From Candidatus Levybacteria bacterium RIFCSPLOWO2_02_FULL_37_18 (GTDB lineage: Bacteria > Patescibacteriota > Microgenomatia > Levybacterales > UBA12049): a stretch of 47,508 nucleotides of DNA. Both the position numbers and the translations under genes were made by a program. Positions 16,390 to 24,983 of the stretch are shown piece by piece. The stretch lies in the NCBI GenBank assembly GCA_001784115.1, contig MFPD01000018.1:1-47508 (forward strand). Direction: 5' to 3'. How positions within the stretch are numbered: position 1 is the stretch's first letter; every line of letters starts with the position of its first letter. A model generated the notes under the pieces. It did not search any database, was not told the origin of the DNA, and was given only the letters and a program-made list of their open reading frames with translations.

Positions 16390-17247
16390 TTGGATTTTTT
16401 TATGGCATTAGCAATAAATACACTTGAGGGAGAAAGAAGACCACCACTGAATGGAAATATACCTATTGCTGCAATTGGTACTTCTGTTCCCGAAAATTGT
16501 CACCATATTCATCATCCTCGTTATCCAACAACACGCGAAGAGTGGACAACATTTCCAGTGACAAGGACCAAATATGACGATGGTGTTGTCAAAGGTGAAC
16601 GACTTATGATCGGTGGATGGTCTGTTATGGAAGAATGGGAAAAAAACATGGAACAACTGACAGTAGCACGATTACTTAACGATCTTCCTGAAAGAGCAAA
16701 TATACTTATCAGAGGCGAAGGATTAGGATACTGCACAGAAGCTTTTATTCGAGGATTAAGCATGACCGGAGGAGGAGAAATTCATGTCATCGAACTTCAC
16801 CCTGAAATTTTAGAGCAAGGAAGAAAACGAACCAAACGCATCTTAAAAACCTTACCCCCACATCAAGAGAAATCTATAAAAATGGTTTGGCATGAGGGCG
16901 ACGCGCTTAAAGTTACGCGAGGTCTTCGATCTAATTATTTCCACCGTGTTCGTTCTGATACCTTTCCTTTGAGTAAAAGCGAAAAAGACGTAAATGATGT
17001 TATAGACAGAGATGAAATTATTCGAATAATGACAGATAGCGGTGCATTTAGTCCGTATGTCGGGCATAGATCAGCAACTCCTGAACAATTAGCGTATATG
17101 AATACTCGATATTTCCGACATATAGAACAATTCGTTGTACCTGTAACACCTCCAAGAGATTGCCATTACTACAAAGATACTGAAATGGCTATAATGATTT
17201 GCAAAGGTCCGAGAAAAGGAGAAATAGTATTTCAGGCTTCTAAATAA
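16390..17247 (+). CDS. Class I SAM-dependent methyltransferase, guanidinoacetate/arginine N-methyltransferase-like
   Basis: 'IGGWSVMEEWEKNMEQ...ILIRGEGLGYCTEAFI...IHVIELHPEILEQGRKR'. Confidence 0.6.
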   Translation: MDFFMALAINTLEGERRPPLNGNIPIAAIGTSVPENCHHIHHPRYPTTREEWTTFPVTRTKYDDGVVKGERLMIGGWSVMEEWEKNMEQLTVARLLNDLPERANILIRGEGLGYCTEAFIRGLSMTGGGEIHVIELHPEILEQGRKRTKRILKTLPPHQEKSIKMVWHEGDALKVTRGLRSNYFHRVRSDTFPLSKSEKDVNDVIDRDEIIRIMTDSGAFSPYVGHRSATPEQLAYMNTRYFRHIEQFVVPVTPPRDCHYYKDTEMAIMICKGPRKGEIVFQASK

Positions 17248-17837
17248 GTTATCCCTTGATACCCCACCGCTTCAAAGGCAAGTTTGAGCGTTTGTTGGGC
17301 GTTATTGGAATACGTATTAATTACCAAGTCATAATATCTTTTATCCCAATATACCCAATTTTGGTCATTATGAGCATACATTCTCCTCCACTTTTCTAAA
17401 TTATTCTTTTCCCGCTCAAGTATCTCCTGCTTTGCTTCATCAATGGAAATTTTTCGCCTGTTTGCCAATCTGTCAATTCTAATTTCCGTTTTATCATTGC
17501 CTCTATCATCTTCGCATATAATTAAAATCTTAAAAATATTATGGATTCCTTGCGCATCAAATCCTGCTAAATGACTTTGAATCACATAATGATTTTTTTC
17601 TTTTAAGAGATTTTTTATTTTATCTTCGTAAGTTAAATCAAAACTGTCAGGCCTGTCTTCAACTTGAATTTCGGTAAGATGTAAATCTTTATGTATGTGT
17701 TCAAAAAGCACTCCTCCTTCTAACAACTCCCAACCCAATGTGTTTGCCAAACCTTTGGCTAATGTGGTAGTCCCGGATGCAATCCGGCCGGAAACGGTAA
17801 TATTACGAATATTTGGTAAATCAATAGGAGTGTTCAT
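17232..17837 (-). CDS. Cytidylate-kinase-like nucleotide kinase
   Basis: P-loop 'ITVSGRIASGTTTLAKGLANTLGW'; LID-like 'RIDRLANRRKISIDEAKQEILERE'. Confidence 0.75.
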   Translation of the reverse strand: MNTPIDLPNIRNITVSGRIASGTTTLAKGLANTLGWELLEGGVLFEHIHKDLHLTEIQVEDRPDSFDLTYEDKIKNLLKEKNHYVIQSHLAGFDAQGIHNIFKILIICEDDRGNDKTEIRIDRLANRRKISIDEAKQEILEREKNNLEKWRRMYAHNDQNWVYWDKRYYDLVINTYSNNAQQTLKLAFEAVGYQGITYLEA

Positions 17838-17967
17838 AAATATCTAATTTCTAATATCTAAATCCTAAACAAATTCTAATGCTCAAATACCTTAAATTCT
17901 AAAAGTTTTGAACTTTGGTTATTTGTATTTTGATATTATTTAGAATTTAGAGCTTAGTATTTGGAAT

Positions 17968-19059
17968 TTATTGGCTAGCGGATCCAACCATAATCGTTTC
18001 TTCCACCAATCGATTCACATATCCAAACTCATTGTCATACCAAGCTATAACTTTGACTAAATTTCCTCCGACAACCTGGGTTAAAGAAAGGTCAACAATA
18101 CTTGAATATGAACTTCCGATAACATCCGATGAGACAATAGGATCTTCTGTTACCGCTACAATTCCTTTATATGCTTCACTTTCCGCTGCTTTTTTAAGAA
18201 CTTCGTTTACTGCTTCTTTTGTGGTTTCTTTTTTAAGCACAAAAGTAAAATCCGAAAGTGAACCAACAGGAACAGGAACGCGAATTGCTAAACCGGCAAA
18301 CTTGTTCTCAAGTTGAGGGAATGCTGCCGCTGCTGCATACGTTGCTCCGGTTGATGTAGGAATAATGTTTTGCGCTGCCGCCCGAGCCCGCCTATAATCT
18401 TTATGCCCCCCGTCGGCAAGCCGTTGATCTGAAGTGTAACCGTGAATAGTTGTCATCATTGCTTTTTCTATACCAAAATTCTCTTCTATTATTTTTGCAA
18501 TAGGAGTTATGCAATTTGTTGTACACGAAGCATTGCTAATGATTGGTTCACCGCTGTATGTATCTTGATTTACGGAAAGAACATAAGTGGGTATATCTCC
18601 GCCTTTTTCAGGAGCAGACAGTACAACTTTTTTTGCGCCGGCTTGAATATGTTTTTCCAAATCTTCTTTTTTCCGAAACACTCCGGTTGATTCTATAACA
18701 ACATCAACGTCTAAATCTTTCCAAGGTAAAAGTGAGGGATCTTTTTGAGAGTAAACTGGAATTTGAACTCCATCAATCACCAAACAACCAATGTCATTGC
18801 GAGGGTTTGCAAAACCCGAAGCAATCTCTGTTCCTATTGGGGATTGCTTCGCGGAGTTTACAATGACATCAAGAGTATGATTTGCAAGTGAACCATAAAC
18901 ACTATCATACTTCAAAAGAAACATCCAACCCTGTATATCAGTTGAGCTTCCCGCATTAATCCCAACTACCTCTGCTTGATCGAAAAATCGTTCTAAAAGA
19001 ACTCTATGGACAAGCCTGCCAATCCGTCCAAACCCATTTATCGCAACCTTTATCATTAC
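17968..19059 (-). CDS. gap: Glyceraldehyde-3-phosphate dehydrogenase with 75-nt in-frame repeat insert (ORF start 19092; likely start MIKVAINGFGRIGR)
   Basis: 'KVAINGFGRIGRLVHR','SNASCTTNCITPIAKII','TTIHGYTSDQ','WYDNEFGYVNRLVE'. Confidence 0.96.
   Translation of the reverse strand, partial: VMIKVAINGFGRIGRLVHRVLLERFFDQAEVVGINAGSSTDIQGWMFLLKYDSVYGSLANHTLDVIVNSAKQSPIGTEIASGFANPRNDIGCLVIDGVQIPVYSQKDPSLLPWKDLDVDVVIESTGVFRKKEDLEKHIQAGAKKVVLSAPEKGGDIPTYVLSVNQDTYSGEPIISNASCTTNCITPIAKIIEENFGIEKAMMTTIHGYTSDQRLADGGHKDYRRARAAAQNIIPTSTGATYAAAAAFPQLENKFAGLAIRVPVPVGSLSDFTFVLKKETTKEAVNEVLKKAAESEAYKGIVAVTEDPIVSSDVIGSSYSSIVDLSLTQVVGGNLVKVIAWYDNEFGYVNRLVEETIMVGSASQ
18793..18867. repeat. 75-bp palindromic repeat inside gap
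   Basis: gtcattg...cgaagcaatc...gattgcttcg...caatgac; encodes part of VNSAKQSPIGTEIASGFANPRNDI. Confidence 0.85.
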
Positions 19060-19126
19060 CTTGAGTATAGTTTCTAAAAACAGAAGAATCAAGAGGAAAA
19101 TACCACGTGATATAATTTTTGTATGA

Positions 19127-19243
19127 CTGGGACATAAATGTCATTCTGAACTTGATTCAGAATCTATAAAATGGAGATGCTGAAACCGAGTCTGACTCGG
19201 TGAAATAAATCCAGCATGACAATGTGAATTATGTCTCACTCAC
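19127..19243. mobile_element. MITE-like palindromic element (family I) with 13-bp flanking direct repeats
   Basis: aatttttgtatga at 19114-19126 and 19244-19256; imperfect terminal inverted repeats; second copy at 38963-39091. Confidence 0.75.
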
Positions 19244-19261
19244 AATTTTTGTATGAAAAAA

Positions 19262-20335
19262 TTATTGTAGAAGTGCTTCGATTCCCGGGAGTTTTTCACC
19301 GGCTAAGAAAGAAAGCATGGCTCCCCCTCCGGTTGAAACAAAATTGAATTTATCAAAAAGTCCTTCTTTCTGCAAAAATTCTATAGTATCTCCTCCGCCG
19401 GTCACAGAATATGCTCTACTTTTAATAATTGCCTGAGCAATTCTTCTCGTCCCCTCCTCCGTATCCTCTTGGTCTAACTTTGAACTTTGAACTTTGAACT
19501 TTGAACTTAATTTCCCCATGGAACCGTTCCAGACAATTGTTTTAGCTTGTGATATTACTCTGACAAACTCATCGGTACTGACCTGAGCAATATCTGTTGC
19601 GTCTTTATTTTGTCTGGCAAGTTTTAATTTCGCGTTATAGATTGGATGATGTTCTTCTATTTCCTTGGCAATCAAACCTCCAACTAACACAAAATCTGCA
19701 ATTTCTAGCATTTTTTCAACCAATGGCAATTTTGTCTCAAGTTTTTTTCCTCCTATAATAACTATACATGGTTTTTGAGGATTATCCGTGATTTTTGATA
19801 AGCTCTCTATTTCTTTTTGTAGTTGCAGCCCGGCAAAATGATGCAAAAGCTTGGGAATGCCGACAATTGAAGCATGATCTCTATGACTTGCCGCAAACGC
19901 GTCATTAACATATATATCTCCCAACCAAGATAGCTTCTGAACAAAAGAAGAATCCTTACTCTCCTCTCCCGGATAAAACCTGAGGTTTTCCAGAACAACT
20001 AACTTCTCTCCAATCTTCCACCCGCTAAATTCTCCGATACTAAATACTAAATACCGAATACTAAATACTTGCGAGTACCATTTGGCAATTGGCTCAAGAC
20101 TATACTCAGCTTGAACTTTTCCCTCAGGCCTTCCCAAATGCCCGATTAAAATAACAGTTGCCCCTGATTTTAATAGATAATCAACAGTTGGGAAACCTGC
20201 TACAATTCTTGTATCATCATCAATTCTAAACTCTGAATTCTGAACTCTGAATTCTGTTAATGGCACATCCAAATCGCCTCGTACCAATATTGTCTTACCT
20301 GCGACCTCTGCTTTTAGTATGTCGGGTAGGTTCAT
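19262..20335 (-). CDS. pgk: Phosphoglycerate kinase
   Basis: 'KTILVRGDLDVPL','DDTRIVAGFPTVDYLL','LIGHLGRPEGK','ENLRFYPGEE','NDAFAASHRDHASIVG','TGGGDTIEFL','STGGGAMLSFLAGEKLPGIEAL'. Confidence 0.97.
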   Translation of the reverse strand: MNLPDILKAEVAGKTILVRGDLDVPLTEFRVQNSEFRIDDDTRIVAGFPTVDYLLKSGATVILIGHLGRPEGKVQAEYSLEPIAKWYSQVFSIRYLVFSIGEFSGWKIGEKLVVLENLRFYPGEESKDSSFVQKLSWLGDIYVNDAFAASHRDHASIVGIPKLLHHFAGLQLQKEIESLSKITDNPQKPCIVIIGGKKLETKLPLVEKMLEIADFVLVGGLIAKEIEEHHPIYNAKLKLARQNKDATDIAQVSTDEFVRVISQAKTIVWNGSMGKLSSKFKVQSSKLDQEDTEEGTRRIAQAIIKSRAYSVTGGGDTIEFLQKEGLFDKFNFVSTGGGAMLSFLAGEKLPGIEALLQ

Positions 20336-20347
20336 AATTCTTTCTTT

Positions 20348-20407
20348 GTCATCCTGAACTTGTTTCCGGATCCATCAAGATAGATTCCGGATCAAGTCCG
20401 CAGTGAT
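20348..20407. repeat. Degenerate copy of the 56-bp palindromic repeat
   Basis: gtcatcctgaacttgtttccggatccatcaagatagattccggatcaagtccgcagtgat. Confidence 0.6.
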
Positions 20408-20411
20408 AGTA

Positions 20412-21455
20412 CTAGTCTGTAAATTCCTGCGTAAACATAATACCATACACTCCCGCGTCAACTGCGCCAATACCAATTTTATGAAACTTCTCAGATAAAA
20501 TATTTGCCCTATGCCCGGGACTATTCATAAGCCCTTGCATTGCTAAATCCACACTCGGAGCAAGCGCTAAGTTTTCTCCTGCGACAGAAAAAGAAATTCC
20601 AACCATTCGATCAACGGGTCCTGCTCCTTCGGGTGTATGGTGAGAAAAATATCCTCTCTCAAACATATCTTTTGAGTGTTCTAGTCCAACCTCAGAAAGC
20701 TCTTCGTCAAAAAGTAAAGGCAAAAGACCTGCCGAAGTTCTTTCTTTATTTACCAACTCAAACATCTGTTTTTCGGATTTTGTATCTCGGGTACCATTTT
20801 GGACTTTGAAACGAAGAGATACAAAATCATCACCATGAGGAGAAACGGTAAAAAAATGCACTGTGTCATAGAGCGACCCGCCAAAAATATCTCGAAGGTT
20901 TTTTTCAAAATTTTGCGTCCTGCTCACAAGCAATTTTCCAACATACGATCGAGAAATCGAGCGGCTCAAAAACACAGAAATCGGTAACGATACTAAAATA
21001 GAGAAAAGAAACGAAAGTAAAACAAACGCACTGGCAATTCCCGAGAAAAACCCCAACAATTTATTTGCAAATGCAAGTGTTTCAAGCCGGTCAAACCGAG
21101 AAATTTCAGAAAGCCGGGGAAACAGTTTACCAAAAATGATTTTAAATATAATCTCAAAGATGGTTGCAGCCACAAAAAATCCAATAGCATTCGCAAATCC
21201 AGGCGAAAGAGAAAAAGCACTCATAAGCAGTTTTCCTACGATGCCATATAATTTGAGTCCAAACGTAAACGACAAAGCAAAACTGATAAGCTCTGTAAAA
21301 CTTTCGATAAAGCCAATGGAAAATCCTTGAACCGCATAAAACAGAAATATTACAAAAACAATATAATCAAGCCAGGTAAACGGGTTTTGAGAGGTAAACA
21401 ACGCAGAGAGATTATCCAACAAAGAGGTTAAGAATGAAGGAAGTACCATGTTCAT
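20412..21455 (-). CDS. CvpA-like membrane protein fused to CAP/SCP domain
   Basis: N-terminal 'FTWLDYIVFVIFLFYAVQGFSIGFIESF'; C-terminal 'MFELVNKERTSAGLLPL...HSKDMFERGYFSHHTPEG...AGENLA...LMNSPGHRANIL'. Confidence 0.88.
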   Translation of the reverse strand: MNMVLPSFLTSLLDNLSALFTSQNPFTWLDYIVFVIFLFYAVQGFSIGFIESFTELISFALSFTFGLKLYGIVGKLLMSAFSLSPGFANAIGFFVAATIFEIIFKIIFGKLFPRLSEISRFDRLETLAFANKLLGFFSGIASAFVLLSFLFSILVSLPISVFLSRSISRSYVGKLLVSRTQNFEKNLRDIFGGSLYDTVHFFTVSPHGDDFVSLRFKVQNGTRDTKSEKQMFELVNKERTSAGLLPLLFDEELSEVGLEHSKDMFERGYFSHHTPEGAGPVDRMVGISFSVAGENLALAPSVDLAMQGLMNSPGHRANILSEKFHKIGIGAVDAGVYGIMFTQEFTD

Positions 21456-21546
21456 ATTCCTTATTATATCTCAAAACTCACTATATAAGTACACAAAATT
21501 GGATATTAACAGGAAGCAGGAAACCCGGACCAAAGTTCCTCACAAT

Positions 21547-21810
21547 ATGACTCCTTATGAAGAGATGAAACCTGGTGATAGGGTTGTCTTTACCCGTAAG
21601 ACTGATCAAGGAAAGATGGTTGTAGAAATCTTGGGGGCGAGACACTACAAAAACGTGGCAGAGATGTTAGATGCTGAAGGACAGGATAATTGTATGTCTT
21701 ATGATGCACCCAGAGATAAGGCTATAACAAGTTATGATCAACTAAGAGGTTACACAGAAGGGATAAAACAATATGGCATTTGGGCAATAGAAGTCAAACC
21801 AATAATGTAG
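21547..21810 (+). CDS. ASCH-domain protein (likely start at MTPYEEMKPGDRV)
   Basis: 'MKPGDRVVFTRKTDQGKMVVEILGARHYKNVAEML...YTEGIKQYGIWAIEVKPI'. Confidence 0.75.
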   Translation: MTPYEEMKPGDRVVFTRKTDQGKMVVEILGARHYKNVAEMLDAEGQDNCMSYDAPRDKAITSYDQLRGYTEGIKQYGIWAIEVKPIM

Positions 21811-21920
21811 GTGAGCTAGCGGATCATATACGCCTTTCAGTTAGAATTAAGCTCTCAGATATATTAAAACGGCACTCAAACTTGCTGGTATTAATTCACT
21901 ATCTGAGCTGAAAGGAGGAA

Positions 21921-22765
21921 TTGATGAAAGCTGATCAACAGTTAGATGTAATCTTGAACTACTCTAGCTTATGCAAGCTAAACCCTGAAACAGCAATGGT
22001 TGTAATACTGGAGGTTTTTAAACAGACTAATAATATTTCTCAAACAGCAAGAGTTAAGGATCTGATTAAGGGAGAAAGAGTTAGGGGTGTCAATGGTAAG
22101 AAAGTGCTTTTATGACTGGTATATAGCCCAACCTTTTGAGATTATCCAGACTGATTTAAAGGATATTCTGGATAAAAAAGCCCTGCCCCAAGAGGTTTAC
22201 CACCATCTGCAAAGATATAATCTACCACCCTACCAGTGGACAGCAGAGTGTGTGAATACCAGGATCAGATTTTTGTGTTACTCCTATGAAAAATCATTTA
22301 CTAATGGGTTATGTTTTTACCTGATGGTGATTGCATGGTTAAGAGCACATAATATCAGGGCAGAGTTAGTCTTTACAGTTGATTGGGGTGAAGAGTTTTG
22401 TGGTAAATCCAGGCAAAAGATAACTGATGTAAGGAAATTGCTCAAACCATTAGGAGCAACCATCCACCAAAACCATAAGGGTAGGCCAGAAGAGAATGGT
22501 TTTGTGGAAAGATCACATAGAACTGATGATGAGGAGTTATACATACCAAAAGAGGACATACTGGCAATGGCATGCAAGACAAACCACCCCACCAGAAACT
22601 CCAAAAACAGCGCTGCTGGATAGCTAAAGATATTTGTGCTTTTCCACCCTTGTTACTGGATAACATATCTACTACTATTGGTCCCTGGGGTGGATACAAT
22701 CACCTAGCTCATTACCATTGTATATCTTTGGCAAATTTGGTGTTGTTTTGGTATCATATTGGTAT
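21921..22765 (+). mobile_element. Decayed IS481/rve-type insertion element (HTH fragment, DDE integrase core, frameshifted C-terminus)
   Basis: 'MKADQQLDVILNYSSLCKLNPETAMVVILEVFKQTNNISQTARV' then 'IIQTDLKDIL...RIRFLCYSYEKSFTNGLCFYLMVIAWLR...TVDWGEEFCG...HQNHKGRPEENGFVERSHRTDDEELY' then out-of-frame 'PPLLLDNISTTIGPWGGYNHLAHY'. Confidence 0.75.
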
Positions 22766-22774
22766 CATATATAG

Positions 22775-24907
22775 ATGAAAAAAATCCTTAACACTCGCAA
22801 GATTAAATGGACAATTGCAGGCATTATACTAACTGCAGCAGTTTGCTTTTCCCTTCTTTTTTATTTTTATATTATCAAAGACCTTCCTTCTCCAACCCGG
22901 CTCGTAAGCGCTTCTATTCCTCAGTCAACTCAAATTTTCGACAGAAATAATACGCTCCTTTATACCATTTACTCCTCAAAAAACCAGACCTTTATTCCCC
23001 TGTCTTACATTCCTGCCTCCATGCAGCAAGCAATTATTTCCATCGAGGACAAAGACTTTTATAATCACGGCGCAATTGACATAAAAGGCACTGTCAGAGC
23101 TTTTATTTCAACGGTTTTCAAACGAGAAATCCAGGGAGGATCAACGATTACCCAACAACTGGTAAAAAATTCATTACTTACTTCTGAAAGAACAATTATA
23201 AGGAAAATCAAAGAAGCCCTTCTTTCTTTTGCAGCCGAAGCTTTATATTCAAAAAAGAAAATTTTGGAAATGTACTTAAATCAAGCTCCGTTTGGCGGAA
23301 CTGCCTGGGGCATTGAAGCTGCTTCTCAGAGGTATTTTGGCAAATCAGCAAAAGACCTCACCCTTGCCCAAAGCGCGCTTTTGGCAGGCCTTACCGAAGC
23401 GCCAACAGCATATTCTCCTCAAACCAATCCCCATCTGGCCAAGCAAAGACAAATTGAAGTACTCAAAAAAATGTACCAGCAAAAATATATCTCAAAAAAA
23501 CAACTGGATGAAGCAATTAAAACTCCACTTACCTATCAACAGATATCAGAAGGCATTAAAGCGCCTCATTTTGTCTTGTACGTCAAAGAGTTATTAGTGC
23601 AAAAATATGGAATTAAAAAAGTTGAGCAAGGCGGTTTAAAAGTTATTACAAGCCTTGATTTACCGACTCAAGAATATGCCCAAGCTACAGTTTCAGCAGA
23701 AATTTCCAAGCTGGTATCCTTTGACGTTGGCAATGGGGCAACTCTTATCACCAATCCCAAAACAGGAGAAATCTTAGCCATGGTTGGCAGCCGGGATTAT
23801 TTTGACACCGAGCATGACGGAAATGTCAATGTTACCTCATCTCTTCGGCAACCAGGTTCTGCCATAAAACCAATCAACTACGCTGTTGGACTTATAAAAG
23901 GATTTACCGCTGCTTCTCCTTTTGTTGATCAAAAAACCTGCTACCCAAATCCCACTGGCAGTCCCTATTGCCCGGTTAACTATGACGGGAAATTCCATGG
24001 TGTAATGCAAATGCGGTTTGCGCTGGCAAATTCAATCAACATTCCGGCGGTAAAAATGTTAAAAGCAAATGGAGTTTCGGATATGATTGCCACTGCTTCT
24101 GCCATGGGTATTACTTCTTTTACCGATTCTAGCAGATATGGACTTTCTCTCACCCTAGGAGGAGGCGAAGTCACCATGCTTGAGCTTACAACCATGTATG
24201 GCGTATTTGCCAATAATGGCTATCGGGTAGATTTGCATCCGATTTTAAAAGTAACCGATGCAAACGGAAAAGTACTGGAAGAATACAAGCCAAAAGAAAT
24301 TTTATTTGCCAAAAAAATCCTCCCGGAAGGAGTCGCGTTTATTATTTCCCATATTCTCTCTGATAATGGCGCTCGTGAACTTGAGTTCGGGCCAAATTCA
24401 GAGCTTAAAATCAGCAATTTTCCCGTATCAGTCAAAACAGGAACCACGAATGATTTCAGAGACAACTGGACTGTTGGATACACCCCGGATAGAGTTGTAG
24501 CCGTATGGGTTGGAAATAATGACAATCACCCCATGAGCGGACTGGTATCTGGAGTAACTGGCGCAGCTCCCATTTGGCATAAACTCATGAAGCACATGCT
24601 GGAAGGCACAAAACCCAGACTTCCTGTTATGCCGACAAATGTTATCGGCAAAACCATTTGTGCTGCTTCTGGTCTTTTGCCACCTGAGGAAAGTACTCCC
24701 GACCGCTGCCCAACGAGATTTGAGTATTTTATACGAGGCACTCAACCCGCAAAAGTAGATCCGGGAAGGCAAAAAGTTTTAATAGACAAAGCAACCAATG
24801 ACCTGGCAAAGCCAGATCAAAAAGATAATGTTGAAGAAAAAGATGAACTGGTGGTAACCGACGTTGTCGGCGACCGCTATTGCATCACCTGCCCCCACCC
24901 CGAATAA
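22775..24907 (+). CDS. Class A penicillin-binding protein (PBP1A-like transglycosylase/transpeptidase)
   Basis: 'AIISIEDKDFYNHGAIDIKGTVRA...IQGGSTITQQLVKN','TSSLRQPGSAIKPINY','VKTGTTNDFRDNWTVGYTPD'. Confidence 0.95.
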   Translation: MKKILNTRKIKWTIAGIILTAAVCFSLLFYFYIIKDLPSPTRLVSASIPQSTQIFDRNNTLLYTIYSSKNQTFIPLSYIPASMQQAIISIEDKDFYNHGAIDIKGTVRAFISTVFKREIQGGSTITQQLVKNSLLTSERTIIRKIKEALLSFAAEALYSKKKILEMYLNQAPFGGTAWGIEAASQRYFGKSAKDLTLAQSALLAGLTEAPTAYSPQTNPHLAKQRQIEVLKKMYQQKYISKKQLDEAIKTPLTYQQISEGIKAPHFVLYVKELLVQKYGIKKVEQGGLKVITSLDLPTQEYAQATVSAEISKLVSFDVGNGATLITNPKTGEILAMVGSRDYFDTEHDGNVNVTSSLRQPGSAIKPINYAVGLIKGFTAASPFVDQKTCYPNPTGSPYCPVNYDGKFHGVMQMRFALANSINIPAVKMLKANGVSDMIATASAMGITSFTDSSRYGLSLTLGGGEVTMLELTTMYGVFANNGYRVDLHPILKVTDANGKVLEEYKPKEILFAKKILPEGVAFIISHILSDNGARELEFGPNSELKISNFPVSVKTGTTNDFRDNWTVGYTPDRVVAVWVGNNDNHPMSGLVSGVTGAAPIWHKLMKHMLEGTKPRLPVMPTNVIGKTICAASGLLPPEESTPDRCPTRFEYFIRGTQPAKVDPGRQKVLIDKATNDLAKPDQKDNVEEKDELVVTDVVGDRYCITCPHPE

Positions 24908-24983
24908 CCCCATCCAACTAAGTCTCCATAATTCTTCCCCTTCCAAAAAAATCGCTCCTATAGTATAATCTTCTGACCGAAAT

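Noticed and set aside
21921-22765. Intact, active IS element
   Set aside because: HTH and integrase are in separate ORFs and the C-terminus is frameshifted; terminal repeats not identified
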